The notes under the pieces are model-generated. The model saw only the letters and a program-made list of their open reading frames with translations. It searched no databases and was not told the DNA's origin. A stretch of DNA of 64,000 bases. It comes from an uncultured bacterium (GTDB lineage: Bacteria > Patescibacteriota > Gracilibacteria > Absconditabacterales > Absconditicoccaceae). The DNA lies in the NCBI GenBank assembly GCA_946405785.1, contig CAMJIH010000001.1, positions 62,001 to 126,000 on the forward strand. Reading direction: 5' to 3'. The position numbers and the translations under genes are program-made. Below are positions 38,069-51,380 of the stretch, piece by piece (within the stretch, counting starts at the first letter, position 1; every line of letters begins with the position of its first letter).

Positions 38069-38713
38069 TTATTCTTTTACACAAAACAATACCTTTGCAA
38101 ATAAAGGATCTAATTTTATTGCTTCTACAGCACCTTCAGATCACCATTCTGAAGTTTTTCAAGCATTAGCTGTTTGATTACTTCATGCCAAATTATAATC
38201 AGAATCTCACTTATTTGTTGTACCATCCTGTACATTTTTTACAGCAAGAGTTGTACTAGCACTCAATCACTGAGTATCATAACCACCATATAGAATTTTA
38301 TGAGAATGCTTAGGTAAATTCTTTTGTTCAATCTTGAAACTCTCATTTCCTCATAATTTCATTGATGTTCACTCATCTGTTTGTAAAGGTATTATATATC
38401 TATCTTTTCATCATCAAGTCCATTGAGTCCACCCTTTAGGACATGGGTTACCCTCACTTCAAGCATAAATAATAACAGTTCATTTAGGAATTGTTGAATC
38501 TTTTAAATTAGCATTCACTGATGACGTAAATCATCCCATAGCTTCTATTAAACCATTCCACTTTGCTTGTTCTAATACCCTGTTAGGTGGATCAATTCTC
38601 AAACCACTAAGTGTAAATTCAGCAGCAAAAGCACCAAGAAAGAATACTCAACAAACAGCTAGTCATGCAAATATTCATTTCCATGTAGATTTCTCAAAAA
38701 ACGAATTTTTCAT
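38069..38713 (-). CDS. Secreted protein with phage tail-collar-like domain
   Basis: N-terminal TM/signal; IPKGTVIIYAGSEGNPCPKGWTQW...DRYIIPLQTDEGTS...KNLPKHSHKI...LDPLFAKVLFCVKE. Confidence 0.65.
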
Positions 38714-38972
38714 TATTATATATTATTAAATAAAAGTAAACATTATTCACAAAAAGCCGCATTAACACTTCATTCCACTACAAGCACAATATAAACTACA
38801 TTCAAGCAAATTCATATATAATCTTATCTCTAAAAATAAACTTATTATACTTATATCACACACATCTCTTACATTATTGTGATCATCAGTACACCAGTAA
38901 TGATTATCAGCATCACGATACCACAAACCTCCTAAACTTTATATTAGATTAAGATCCCTTTCTTTGAGAGGA

Positions 38973-41900
38973 TTAATTATCTATTTTTAGATTTCATTGA
39001 TCATCAACTGTTCCTACCACAGTTATAGAACTAGGCACACAATCTTCATGTTCAATACCATTTTCATCTTTTCGAGTTGTTGTTTCATCACAACATCGCC
39101 AATTTCTAGCATCATCTTCACAATATTGACCTTGTTTACATTGTACTAATGTAAGATTCCATTCTTTACAATAATTTGGATCATCTGTAGTGAAAGTAAC
39201 TATATCACCATGAACTCAACTAGTTGGTTTACTAAGACTCTTATAGTGAACATATCATTGTCATTTTATTCAATCTCATGGAAGTGTAAAGTAAACCTCT
39301 AACCAAGGATTAGTCCATGTCCTTTCATCTCAATGATATACTCAATTATTAAATACACTTATATGGTGATTATTACGATCTATTAGAATAGAATCATCAT
39401 TTATTTCATTAACACACAAGACATTAGGATTTACATTATCTGTTCAACCTCTACAACCAACACTCTTACAATCCTTTTTTACCCCTCAATTTTCACACTT
39501 CCACTCTACATGATCCAAACGACCCCTATCATAAATTTTATTAAATTCTATCCGAGTTCAAACATCACAATACTTATAAATATTACTTCAAAGTAAACAA
39601 CTATCATAAGCTGATGTCCCTTCTCCATATGCATCAGCACACCACTGAGGAGACTTCCTTCGATTCCAAGTAGAACCATCAGGTTTTCAACATTCAGGAT
39701 CCTTAGCACATTCTGCTCCTTCCTTACATACACACTTTCCATCCTTATATTCATAATTCTCTTTACAAACATAAGCACAAGGTTGACCATCAGCTTCCGC
39801 TTCTGATGCATACAACTTATTACCTTCAGTTGGTTCTTCATTCAATTCACTAAATCTTCATCAAGCAGCAGGTTGAGAATTGTCTGGTTTTGGATCTGTT
39901 GGACAACTAAACTGTATACATTCACCATCAACATATTTATACGCAGGATCACAAATTACAGAACAAGGATGTCCTACAGCCGCACTATATGATGAATATA
40001 ACTCATAATCAGCCTCTTCAGTTAACCAAGTGGTTGGTCAAACATTCACAGTATTAGGAATAGGATTTTGACATGTATAAGAATCATCTCAACATGAATC
40101 ATAAGCACAACTATCATTACTACAATCCCAATGATATTTACCATCAGTTCATGTAGTAACTTCAGAAGGAGTTCCAGATTGACATTGACCATAAACATTA
40201 CCAGAACCATCTGTATACACATCATTTTTACACACCGGATTCTCATAACAATATTCATGACAAGTATGATAACCAGCATCACAAGCATATTCACAATAAT
40301 TATTAGTAGGATCTCAATCTCCTATACGCGTATAGTATAACTTTCATGGAAGATATCATCCTTCACCTTCATCAGAAAATACGTTTTCATAAGGTCACTC
40401 CTTTATATGAGCATGATCAAGATTTGGACGGGGTCCAAAACATTCTGTTGTGATTTTTGTTTTTGTACAACCTTTTCTATAGGTCCACCAACTATATTCA
40501 TTATCACAAAACATACATCGAGTTGAATCTCATCAAAAAGTACCAGGACATTTCCAAATCCATCAATGAGGTGAAGTATTATCTATAAGTTCATCAACCC
40601 TAATTGTTTCCGGTTGTTTATCTTCCACTACAGGAGGACAATTCTTTCCTTCAGTACAATTATTTTTTGGTGTATATTTACATTTTGGATGTACTTCATC
40701 ACCTATATATTCTGGTCAACATTGTCATTTTATAGCCTCTCACTTAACATAAGCAAAACAACTTGCACTATATTTAGGATCATTATTATATCACTTACAA
40801 GTCCATATTGCCAAATACCTTGCAGGATAAGCATAATAACCATGATGGAACTGGAACACTCCATCAACAAAGTAATTAATTTCAATCTCATTACTTATCA
40901 AATCAAATCCAGCATATCACTTATCACTTGAACACAAATCAGATGGATTCAAAGAATCAACTAGCTGTCAATTCTTGGATCCACATTTACCTACTGCTGG
41001 AGGTGTACAATCATCACCATCCCTTGTATAATCTTTAGGACAAGTCCATTCACAAGCACCAAGCTTATCAGGAGTTGTATTAACATACGTCCAACTCATT
41101 TTCCTTGCTACCCACTTATTTCATTCAAGAGTTCAAGCACTAACTCATTTAGCAAGAGATGCTCACTTAATTGCATATGATCACAATGTTCCAGTACATA
41201 CCAAATCGGCAGTATTTGAAATACATCTTGGTTGTCCGCCTATCAACTCCAAATGAGAATCAGTAGGACATTTACAAGATTTTCAATCTTTAACAAATCA
41301 TATTTTTGGATTACAAATCCATTCACAACTTCCAGATCAATTTGTTCATTTTGTAGTATACCAAGAAGCATCTTTAGCAGCTATCGTATAACTATAAGAA
41401 GACTTTCCATCAGCACTCTTATATGAAAAAGAAATATCGGGTTGAACCCTATTTGTACATGCTGCACAAGATCAATTATCTCAAGGATAATCTCATCATG
41501 GAGAATACGTTCATATTGCACATTCTATACACTTATTTCCTGTTTCTGTACCATTATAAGAATACATATATCAAGAAGCACACTCAAAATCACAACCATA
41601 TTCACCAATAGAAGAGAATGTTTTAAAACTTCTAAAATATGGTTCTCCCGTTCAAGTTGTTCAATTCCACATAACTCATCAAGTAAAAACAAGTCATCAA
41701 GTTAATAAAAGAGATTTTGCAGATATTCAAACAGGAACTTCACATTGATTACATAACATAGCCTGGTTTCCTGTTTCTGTCCATCCTCATGTACCACATG
41801 CAGTACATCTACCTGCCTCAGTCTCAGCCCATTTATTGTACTTATATCATCAATGACACGCAAATTCACAGTCATTTATTCCTGTACCTGGAGAAATATA

Positions 41901-43307
41901 GCTTCAATTCAATAACTCAGAACATGCTATACAATTACCTGTAAACCATCATTTAGCACTTTTATGATTTGGATGATATCATACAGCACAAGTATAAGAA
42001 CACTCTCTTTCTTCTACAGAATTAAGACTTGGAATTCACATATATGTCCAACTTAAATTAATCCACTCTCATCTTCATCCATTTGCATCTTCATCCCATC
42101 TTGGTTTTCCTTTTGTTTCTTCATGAAGTATTACAGATCCATCAAAACTACCTTCACAAACTCTAGCATCTACCTTAGATTCTGCACATAAAGCTTGCTC
42201 ATTTGCATCAGATGACATTGGCATCCAAATCTTACCGTTACATCAACAGAATGCTCATAGTCAACCAGTCTGAACATAAGCAACAGTTCATCTAAATTTT
42301 TCAACAATAACTTCATCCGGACAAGTAATACCATCAGCTCCTCATTCAGAAAACTGCATAGTATTATTCTGAACTCATAATGCGCTTCTTACTCTCAATG
42401 GTCCTGCAGATCTAAAATCGAATGTCAATCTTGGTGTAGACGTATTTAATCAAAAACCATTCTTTACATTAACATAAAATCATGCATGTCATCACAGATT
42501 TCATCCATGTAACGCAAAACCACTATTCCCTGGAGAATATGCAAAAGCCTGAGCAACAGCACTACTATAGTGTCATCCTCAGTGAGTATTAATTCAACTT
42601 CATATTAAAAAAGTATATTTATCTCAATGGTTATTATATCACATATCAATTGAATTCCAATCCTGAGCATTAAGAGAACTCTTTCTAGATCACAAAGCAA
42701 CAGATCTGTGTCAAGCCAAAGAACTATCAACACCTCAAATCATTGTAGAATCAGTATAATGAACAGTACTATTTCTTCATCAAATGATTACACCTCATGC
42801 AGAACTAGCTGAATTTTTCACTCATCAAATTGCTACAGCACTATCATTCTTTCCATTTCTAGTTCATGTATAATCTCAATAATCATCAAGAATTTCTTGA
42901 CCTCTCATATTTAATACATTTCATGATCATCAAACCATTACACTTCAAACAACTCATTCTCAGAATGTGTTATATCAAATACCCATAGCATTTGCATTAA
43001 TAGAAGAATTAATAAGTAACGCATTCAATTCAGGATCATATCTCATATTAACGGAAGTTGAAGATTTAGGATCTGTTACATACAAATACAATGAAGTCAA
43101 ATATTCAACTGTATTAGCAACTCACGTAACTACGATATAATCTCAATCAACAAGATAATTAGGTTCTCATTCTGGTTCTGTTTCTGCAGCAAATCAGAAC
43201 TGAGTCACAGTATAAGAAAAAAATAATACACTTAAGCACAAAAACACTAATGGAAGCCATCATGACATCCTAGTTTTCAACTTCTTTTTTGTTCTTAATG
43301 AATTCAT
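38973..43307 (-). CDS. Giant Cys-rich secreted surface protein (1444 aa)
   Basis: Signal anchor MNSLRTKKKLKTRMSGWLPLVFLCLSVLFFSYTVTQFGFAA; many C-x2-C/CEYACDAGYH, CEFACHGGYK, CEWTCPKDY modules in one TGA=Gly frame. Confidence 0.8.
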
Positions 43308-43520
43308 TTTATGTATTTATTATTAAAAGCTCTACTCAATTTTAGAGTTTTTTTTAAATTTGTCAAAAAACGAACCAGTAAATAAACCCAAGAAAAATCA
43401 TTATCATCTAATTTTCTAACGATATTAAGCCATTTGTCAAACAAAAAAATAAAAAATACCTTTACATAAAAGATATTTTCCATTTTTTGTATCAATTTTC
43501 AGAATAATTATCAAAGAAAA

Positions 43521-43913
43521 TTACATATCATAGTATAATTTACCATCATATTGATTAGCTTCTTGAGATTCCTTAAAGAAATTTCACAACAAACTAGCTT
43601 TACTAAGAATCTTTCACATATATGTAAAAACATTTTTTGCTGTATATTGTTCTGCACCTCTTACATCCATAAATTTCAAAAGACCTGGTGCTGCAAATAG
43701 AAACAAAATAGTAAAGAACATTCATAAAATCATATATCTTATACTACTCCATGCAGCTTGAATCTTTTCGTTTTTTCAATTAGAAAAAACAAACAATATA
43801 ATAGCTCTAAAAAAAGCATAAATACAACCCAAACAAATAATTAGAACAATTCATGCTAAAATATATAATACAACTTCTTCAAAAGAAGAATCGACAGCTG
43901 GAAGATTATACAT
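43521..43913 (-). CDS. Small two-TM protein, possibly VirB2/TrbC pilin-like
   Basis: MYNLPAVDSSFEEVVLYILAGIVLIICLGCIYAFFRAIILFVFSNGKNEKIQAAWSSIRYMILGMFFTILFLFAAPG. Confidence 0.5.
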
Positions 43914-43937
43914 TCCTTTTTTATTTTAATATAAAAG

Positions 43938-43960
43938 AAAAAATCCCATAAGGATTTTTT
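43938..43960 (-). terminator. Intrinsic terminator, overlaps rpsP stop codon
   Basis: AAAAAATCC-CATAA-GGATTTTTT. Confidence 0.75.
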
Positions 43961-44258
43961 ACTCTTTATCTGCATTCTTAGGTAAACTTTTTCTTTCTCT
44001 CATTTCATAGAATTTTTGGAAAAGAGCATCATTTGTTTCTTTGTATAACAATTTAGCAACTCTTTCAGACATTTGAGAACCTTTAGAAACCCAAGCTTTA
44101 ATAGCTTCAACATCAGCTTCCAATTTATGATGCAATGGATCATATGAACCTAAAACTTCTTTATATCAAAACTTAGCAGGCTTTGTATGTTCAGTCAAAA
44201 CAATTCTATAAAAAGGTCTCTTAGATCTTCCATGTCTTGATAATCTGATAGTTAACAT
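43959..44258 (-). CDS. rpsP: Ribosomal protein bS16
   Basis: MLTIRLSRHGRSKRPFYRIVLTEHTKPAKFGYKEVLGSYDP. Confidence 0.95.
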
Positions 44259-44292
44259 GTTTAGAACTTCATAAAAAAACTAAAATCAAATA

Positions 44293-44469
44293 CTACTTCA
44301 ACTTTTCTTTTGAAGTATGTTCAGTATGTTTTCTACAATGCTTACAATACTTTTGTTGAGCAAGCTTTGGAGTAACAGCTTTATTAATACTTGTAAAATA
44401 ATTTGTAGCCTTACATTCACTACAAACCATTGCAACCTTAATTACTCCACTTTTCTTTTTTGCGGCCAT
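44293..44469 (-). CDS. rpmG: Ribosomal protein bL33
   Basis: MAAKKKSGVIKVAMVCSECKATNYFTSINKAVTPKLAQQKYCKHCRKHTEHTSKEKLK; CxxC...CxxC. Confidence 0.9.
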   Translation of the reverse strand: MAAKKKSGVIKVAMVCSECKATNYFTSINKAVTPKLAQQKYCKHCRKHTEHTSKEKLK

Positions 44470-44529
44470 TTTACAACATTTGCAAATAAATAAAATATTT
44501 TGAATGACTTTTGAGATGATCTAATTTAT

Positions 44530-44603
44530 TGGCACTAGGTAGACTCGAACCACCGACCTCGCCCTTATGAGAGGCGCGCTCTAACCTGCTGAGCTATAGT
44601 GCC
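44530..44603 (-). tRNA. tRNA with CAT anticodon (elongator Met or Ile2)
   Basis: GGCACTATAGCTCAGCAGGTTAGAGCGCGCCTCTCATAAGGGCGAGGTCGGTGGTTCGAGTCTACCTAGTGCCA; G1-C72 argues against initiator; CCA not encoded. Confidence 0.9.
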
Positions 44604-44749
44604 ATCACACATATTAAAAAAAATATGAGACTGATATGTCTTATAACTATTAGAAACTAAAAATCAACTGTTTTTCTTTAGAAAAAATCTCTTGCTATTT
44701 TTATTATAATCACTAGCAATTAATCTGAAATTTATATTAAAAAATCTAA

Positions 44750-45022
44750 ATGAGCATTACAGAAAAAGAGCTAGATCACCTAGCAACACTATGTAAATTA
44801 AAACTTAATACTGAAGAAAAAGAAAAATTCTTATGAAATATGGATAGCATTATAAATTTCTTAGATGCTTTAAAAGTTTCTAAAAAATCAGATTATAATG
44901 AATGAAAAAAACTAAATTGTTTCAATTCTTGAGCATCATTTGAAAATCCGAAAAAACTATTAGAAAATAGTGCTCATCAAAAATGAAGTTTAATTGGAGT
45001 AAAAACATCATTCAATAAATAA
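44750..45022 (+). CDS. gatC: Asp/Glu-tRNA amidotransferase subunit C
   Basis: MSITEKELDHLATLCKLKLNTEEKEKFLGNMDSIINFLDALK. Confidence 0.85.
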
Positions 45023-45051
45023 AGTTTTTTATTCTTAAAAATAATAATACC

Positions 45052-45804
45052 ATGGCACGAGGAATAATCGTCATTATCGCTTTCATTCTTTTAACAATGG
45101 TTAGAGTTGTTAATCAATATGAAAGAAAGGTTGTATTAACTCTATGAAAATTCAGTAGAGTATTAACTCCTTGATTAAACCTTATTATCCCTATTTTAGA
45201 ACAAACTATTAGTGTAGATATCAGAGAAAAGGCTGTAGACTTACCATCTCAAGAAGCTATGACTAAAGATAATATCGCTTGTTGAGTAAATGCAGTAATC
45301 TATTATAGAGTTAAAGAAGATCAAGTTGATAAAGCAGTACTTAATGTAAAGAATCTTGATTATGCTATGACTCAATTTGCTCTTACTACTATGAGAAATA
45401 TTGTTGGTCAATTTGAACTTGATGAATTATTAGCTAAGAGAGAAGAAGCTGCTGATAAAATTAAAACTATTGTAGATACAAAATCTGATTCTTGGGGAGT
45501 TGATATCCTATCTGTAGAATTAAAAGATATTAATATTCCTGATGATCTTAAAAGAACTATCTGAAAACAAGCTGAAGCTGAAAGAGAAAAGAGAGCTAAA
45601 ATTATCACATCTGAATGAGAATTAGCTAGTGCTGAAAATCTCAGAAAAGCTGCCGTTATGCTTGCTGAAGCACCAGGTGCTTTACACTTAAGAACTCTTC
45701 AATCTATTAATGATTTAAGTTCTGATCAATCTAATACAACTATTTGGATGATTCCTATGGAAGTATTAGAAGCTATTAAATGATTTTGAAATTCTTCAAA
45801 ATAA
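45052..45804 (+). CDS. SPFH/stomatin-like (slipin) protein
   Basis: RVVNQYERKVVLTLGKFSRVLTPGLNLIIPILE...VDIREKAVDLPSQEAMTKDNIACGVNAVIYYRV...FALTTMRNIVGQFELDELLAKREE. Confidence 0.9.
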
Positions 45805-45825
45805 TTAAAACGAACACAACAATAA

Positions 45826-45853
45826 AAATAAGAGTTCAAATGAACTCTTATTT
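45826..45853. terminator. Bidirectional terminator between convergent genes
   Basis: AAATAAGAGTTCA-AA-TGAACTCTTATTT. Confidence 0.85.
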
Positions 45854-45869
45854 TTTATTATTAAAGGAA

Positions 45870-47831
45870 TTAATTAACTGGAACTCATCAAATCTTTTTC
45901 ATAACTGATCAACTCATCATAGCACTAATTTCATTTCTTCATCCATTAGCTATTTCACCATTATCAACTCAATTAGGATTTGGAGCTATTCTGAATGGAT
46001 AATCTTCAGGGATATAGAATCATTTTATCTTTGAAAGACATTTTTGAACATTAGATTGCCAATTAATTGGACTAGATGCATAAATCTTTCAATCTTCATT
46101 ACCATATCTTGATAATTGTTTAATAGTGTGATAATTTCACAAATATTGATTATTTAATGTTAAAGGAATCAATCTTGCTCAGTTATAAGGATTATTATAA
46201 GCAACACGATCTCATCTATCGTTATTTCATACGTTACCGATGTTATTATCTGTAGATAAGAATCTTCCTAATGTAGATTCAGCAAATGCAATACAAATAA
46301 CCATATCTCTATCAATATTCGTTCACTTTACAACTTCATCCCAGAATGCTAGACTTCTATATGTTCATACAGCATATGAATTAAGAAATGTTTGTGCTCT
46401 AGCATCAACAGTATCTCATTTAATTAATGCCAAATTAGATACATCAATAGGTCTAATCATTTGGTCATTAAAATACTTTAAACGATATTCTTCAGGAAGT
46501 ACAGTATCTCTATCTTGTACAACACTTAAATCAAGAACAGTTAATGGATCAATAGCTACACCATCTTTAAAAAGAGAGAAAGTTAGATTAGCACCTTTTG
46601 AAATAAATCACGCTCATTGAGTTCAAGATTCTCATCAACTCTTTGCAATAACTTGTCCTCTTTTTACATAATCTCATTGTTCTACATAAATTGTACTAAG
46701 ATATGCATATGTAGAAACATATCAATCAGTGTGCATAATTAGTAACCAATTCAAATTTCAAACTCAATTATTTACATAATAAACAACACCATCTCTCATA
46801 GCATAAACAGGGGTTCATTGTTCAACTGATAATTTAATTGAGAAATTCTTAAATCCATATTCTCTTTCAAAAGCAGGATCTTTAAAGATAGTTAATATTT
46901 GAGTAATAGGATATGTTGGCCAAGCAACAGGGCTATTCTCATTATCAGAACTATCAACATGATGATTCAAATCTGCAATTTTTGTTAATAATCAATTAGT
47001 TCATAAATATTTTCTTTGAGCAATATCAGCAACCATTCAATTAATTAAATTATGCAATTTTCATTCATCTCATGCAGTATCAAAATCAATATAATCTTGT
47101 AATTTTTTCTCACTATATAATTGCATAAAACTCATAAGATATGCTCTCTTTTGATCTAATTTTTGCATTTCTGTTTTATAATAATCAAGAGACTTTTGAG
47201 CAGAAACTTTTAATTCAGTTAAACGTTTAACAGTCTCTGTTTTTTGTTGTTCTTGAGCTGAAGTCTTTTGAAGTAAAGTATTAATTTGATTCAAAAGAAT
47301 TCTTAATGTATCATCTCATGCCAACAATTGAGGCATAACATCAGATTTTACAAAAGTTTTTAACAAATCTACTTCATCTCAAGTATCATTATAAATTTCT
47401 CTTTCCATCTTATAAACCATAAAAAGAAGTTGACTAAGATATTTCTTTGCAACCTCTAAATGGTATTTAGTTTCATCCAAAATTTTTATATTTTTTTGCA
47501 ATTCTTCTCTAAACTTATATAGAGTTTGAATTGTTGTTGTCATCTTTTGAGTAGAAGCACTAATATCTTGGATTACTCTAACAATTTCTGTTCTTATCTC
47601 TTTATATTGTTCATCCATTTCTCAATTGTGATTTCCTTTTGATGCTTCATCCATTTCAGCTAATCTTTCTTTGAAAACAAGTAATGAATTTTTCAAACTT
47701 GAAACTTGTTCAATTGCATTTCTAAAAGAAATATCTTTCGAAAAATCAGAATCTGTAGAATCTCAAGCTGCAAAGCAAGGAGAAATAGAAAAAATCATAG
47801 TTAGAATCATTAAATACTTAATTTTTCACAT
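45870..47831 (-). CDS. M23 peptidase with coiled coil and C-terminal lysozyme-like domain
   Basis: EnvC-like coiled coil; TPVYAMRDGVVYYVNN...LLIMHTDGYVSTYAYLSTIYVEQGDYVKRGQVIAKSGGES; then ICIAFAESTLGRFLSTDNNIGNVGNNDRGDRVAYNNPYNGAR. Confidence 0.75.
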
Positions 47832-47999
47832 AGATATCTTCAATAAAATAAAAGATAACCTAAGTATACATAAAAAGAATAAAATTTAAAAAAAATAACC
47901 ACTATACATTACGATTATTGTGGCTATTTTTTCAGGAAAGTATTTATATATTGACAATATAAAAAAGAGTAAATATTTTATATATTACTCTTTTTTACT

Positions 48000-50213
48000 T
48001 TAATTAGATGGTTGAAGCAATCATGCAAAAGGATCTCATGAACTTTCATAATTTTGAACTGGTTCATACTCTCATGTATAAACTGGTTCATACTCTCATG
48101 TATAAACTTCTTCAACAACATTTCATGTTTCAATTTCTCAAGAAAGAACCTCAATATCATTACCCTCTTCTGATTCATTTCACTTAAAGAAATTTAAGTG
48201 TAAATCATCAAAAGACAATTCAATTTTATTCATAACATAAGAAACAAAATCTTTAACAGCTAATAATTTTGAGAAATCAAGATTCTTTGACCTAATCAAA
48301 GACACATGATCATACAAATAATTTCTCCAATTATATTCATACAAGAAACCAGTTGTTCACAAAGCAGAATCTACAAATTCAGCCTTTAAGTTAACAAATG
48401 AATAAGGGTATCCGACAATTACAAATGGCATATCTTGAGCATAAATTGCATTAATTTGACCCAAAATCTCATCCTTTTGAGAAGCCTTTGTATATTGTTT
48501 AAACAAACTTGTTAGATTTGGATTAGTATACAATGATGGATTAACCAAAGCATCACTTGTTGTAAGGATTCTTAATACATCTTTCTTCATTCAAAGATTA
48601 ATAGTATTCAACATAATATCATAATCCTCCATAATAAGTTTTGCCTCCAAAGCTTCTGGTGAACTTACTTGTTCAAACATAAAGTTTTCAATAATTCACG
48701 CATCCTCTAATATTTTCTTAAACTGTTTTATAGAAAAATTAGATTCAAGATTATTATAATAAACAACTTTTATCTTCCAATCATTCTGAGAATCAGGCTC
48801 TTGTGATCATTCAATGTTAATCATATACAAATCAATATTAGCAATTGTATAAGTTTTTCATTTAATCGTTCATACAATAGTATATTGATTAAGTCATTGA
48901 TTTAAGTTCTTTCAAACCTCCAATGGATAAACAATTTTCTTATCAGTTTTCTTATAATTTTTGGGACTAAATTGATTTCACTTAGTATCAGTTACTTTAA
49001 TATTTTCAAATTGATTAGAGAATCTAATTTCAAAATCAAAGTTCTCTGTTCTTGTAGGAGTATAGAAAATAAATTTTCTCTCTACTCAATTAATACTAAT
49101 AGGCGTCTTTAAAACTTGTACTCCACTATCTTCCAATTCCTGTTTTCATACTCATTCATCTTTTTCTGTTAATGAAACACGATTAATAAATTCCTTAATA
49201 TTACTTCCATCTGAATAAAATGATGTTAACAATGGTTCTCTATACATTTTAAGGAACTTTCCATATTCATCTCAAACATAGAATTTAGCATTTATTAATC
49301 CACCTAATGCTCTTCTCAATCTAACTTTCATTTTAGGAGACTTAGTATTGAAGAAAAAACTAAGCATATCACTTCTAATTATATTTCTTCTTTCGTAATC
49401 TCATAATTGAAGTTGATGAGCATACATATCAACAATTCTATTTCACTCTTCTATTACAGATTTTGAAAATACTTCAAAGTTATCATAATTCTTAATCTGA
49501 TAATATCACAAATTAGTATCTTCACATCCCATCAAATTAAATACTAAGCTTTGATCATCATTAGATTTAGGCTGTAATTTACCACAAGAACTAGTTATTG
49601 GAGCTGCTGCAAAAGCTCAGATATAATCACCGTATACAGCAGATCACAAAATATGATTAGGTAAAATATAGTTTGTGAAGAAATAATTATTATCTGTTGT
49701 ACTTGTTGGGAATATAACCTTAATACGTCATTCTTCTTTTTCTATTTTTAAACTTTGATATGATGTCAAAGACTTAATATCCCAAGCATTTTGACGAATA
49801 ATCTTATCATAAGTAAAGAAAACATCATCAATTGACCAAGGAGTACCATCAGACCATTGTTTTCATGTTCCCTCAACTGAAACATAATAAGTTTGATAAT
49901 CTTGGGTTATTATCTTACAATTAGTTCATTCCAATCAATCCTCATTAAGAGTGTTATAATCTATACAAGCATCAAATAAAAAAGACTGATAAAAAACACT
50001 TTGTCAGTCATTTTTTAAATAAGGCAAATAAGATATTTGATCGAAAATAGCTTCAACAAACGTTCATCATTTTTTATTTACAACTTCTCAATTATCACTA
50101 ACAAATTGATAACAAAGAATTGATGTAATAAGAACCCGAAAACCACAAACCACGAAGAAAAGATAGGTCAAAATTCTCTTAGGAGAACTAGATTCATATG
50201 AACGATACCACAT
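48000..50213 (-). CDS. Family 5 extracellular solute-binding protein (Opp/Dpp-like), N-terminal TM
   Basis: ILTYLFFVVCGF(CGG)VLITSILC; ...TFVEAIFDQISYLPYLKNDGQSVFYQSFLFDACIDYN...KQWSDGTPWSIDDVFFTYDKI. Confidence 0.75.
48058..48106 (+). repeat. 24-nt tandem duplication encoding TGEYEPVY near SBP C-terminus
   Basis: ACTGGTTCATACTCTCATGTATAA repeated twice in tandem. Confidence 0.85.
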
Positions 50214-50446
50214 TATTTAACATAAGGATAAACCACAACAATGGCAACAAAAAGTATAGCACAACATAATGATATGATTTTTAATTTTCATTCCATTGTT
50301 TTTTTGCTTCAATATTCATTACTTCATCCAGCAGAAGCTCAACCAATTCACATACCAATACCTCCTCATTTTGGAGATTGAAGAAGAACGCTTCATACAA
50401 ATATAATTCCAATGATAATCATCAATGCAACCAAAACTGTTCTCAT
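50213..50446 (-). CDS. secG: Preprotein translocase subunit SecG
   Basis: MRTVLVALMIIIGIIFVGSVLLQSPKGGGIGM...SNEYGSKKTMEGKLKIISLCCAILFVAIVVVYPYVK; TAA overlaps next ATG. Confidence 0.8.
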
Positions 50447-50612
50447 TTTAGATAACAAACAAAAAATAAAGAGTTTTCATAACAAGTTGAGTTTAAGGAT
50501 TTACAAATAAAATTCAAGCTATCACAAACACTAAAAAATATCAAATGAAATGCCTTGAAAAAAAGACTATTGTCTTTATATATACTACATATATTTTATT
50601 ATTCAAAATACC

Positions 50613-51287
50613 ATGCTCTATCTTATTCCTACGCCAATTTGAAATACAGATGATATCACCATCAGAGCATTAAATCTACTAAAAGAATTACCCATTCTAA
50701 TTTGTGAAGATACGAGAACAACAAAAAAATTACTTAACATTCTCAATATATGATACGAGAACAAACAATTTTTCTCTTTAACAAGTTTTACAGATAAAGG
50801 AAAATTAAACCACTATCTTAACCTATTAAAAGAGAATGATATATGAATGGTATCAGACGCATGAACTCCATGATTATCTGATCCAGGAAAACAACTTATC
50901 CAAATATGTGTAGAAAACAATCTTCCATATACTATCCTACCATGAGCAAACGCATTAGTTCCTGCTGTTGTATGATCATGATTTGATACCTCATCATTTT
51001 GTTATATATGATTTTTACCACAAAAAAAAGGAAGACAAACAGCATTAAAAGAATGTATTCAAAGAGATATACCAACATTCTTTTATGAATCTGTTCATAG
51101 AATAGAAAAGCTTATCAAAGAACTAGATGAACTCAATTATTCTTGAAAAATATCAATGACAAGAGAAATTAGTAAACTCTTTGAAGAACATATTACCTGT
51201 ACTTTTGAAGAATTAAAAACCAAAATAGAGAAAAAAGAAATACAAATAAAAGGTGAATTTGTTATTGGATTATATCCAATAAAATAA
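50613..51287 (+). CDS. rsmI: 16S rRNA 2'-O-ribose C1402 methyltransferase
   Basis: MLYLIPTPIGNTDDITIRALNLLKELPILICEDTRTTKKLL...MVSDAGTPGLSDPGKQLI...PGANALVPAVVGSG. Confidence 0.95.
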
Positions 51288-51380
51288 AAAGATGTCAAGT
51301 TTTTGTTTGAATTAGCATCATAAATCAATATCTTAAAACAAATAAAAAAACTATATGTGTTTTAAATATGGATATATGCA

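Noticed and set aside
40614-40931. Plus-strand 105-aa ORF (and 40131-40340, 41232-41426, 41442-41705)
   Set aside because: Antisense to the giant Cys-rich gene; open because TGA-rich coding reads as tca on the other strand.
46240-46620. Plus-strand 126-aa ORF
   Set aside because: Antisense to the M23 peptidase frame.
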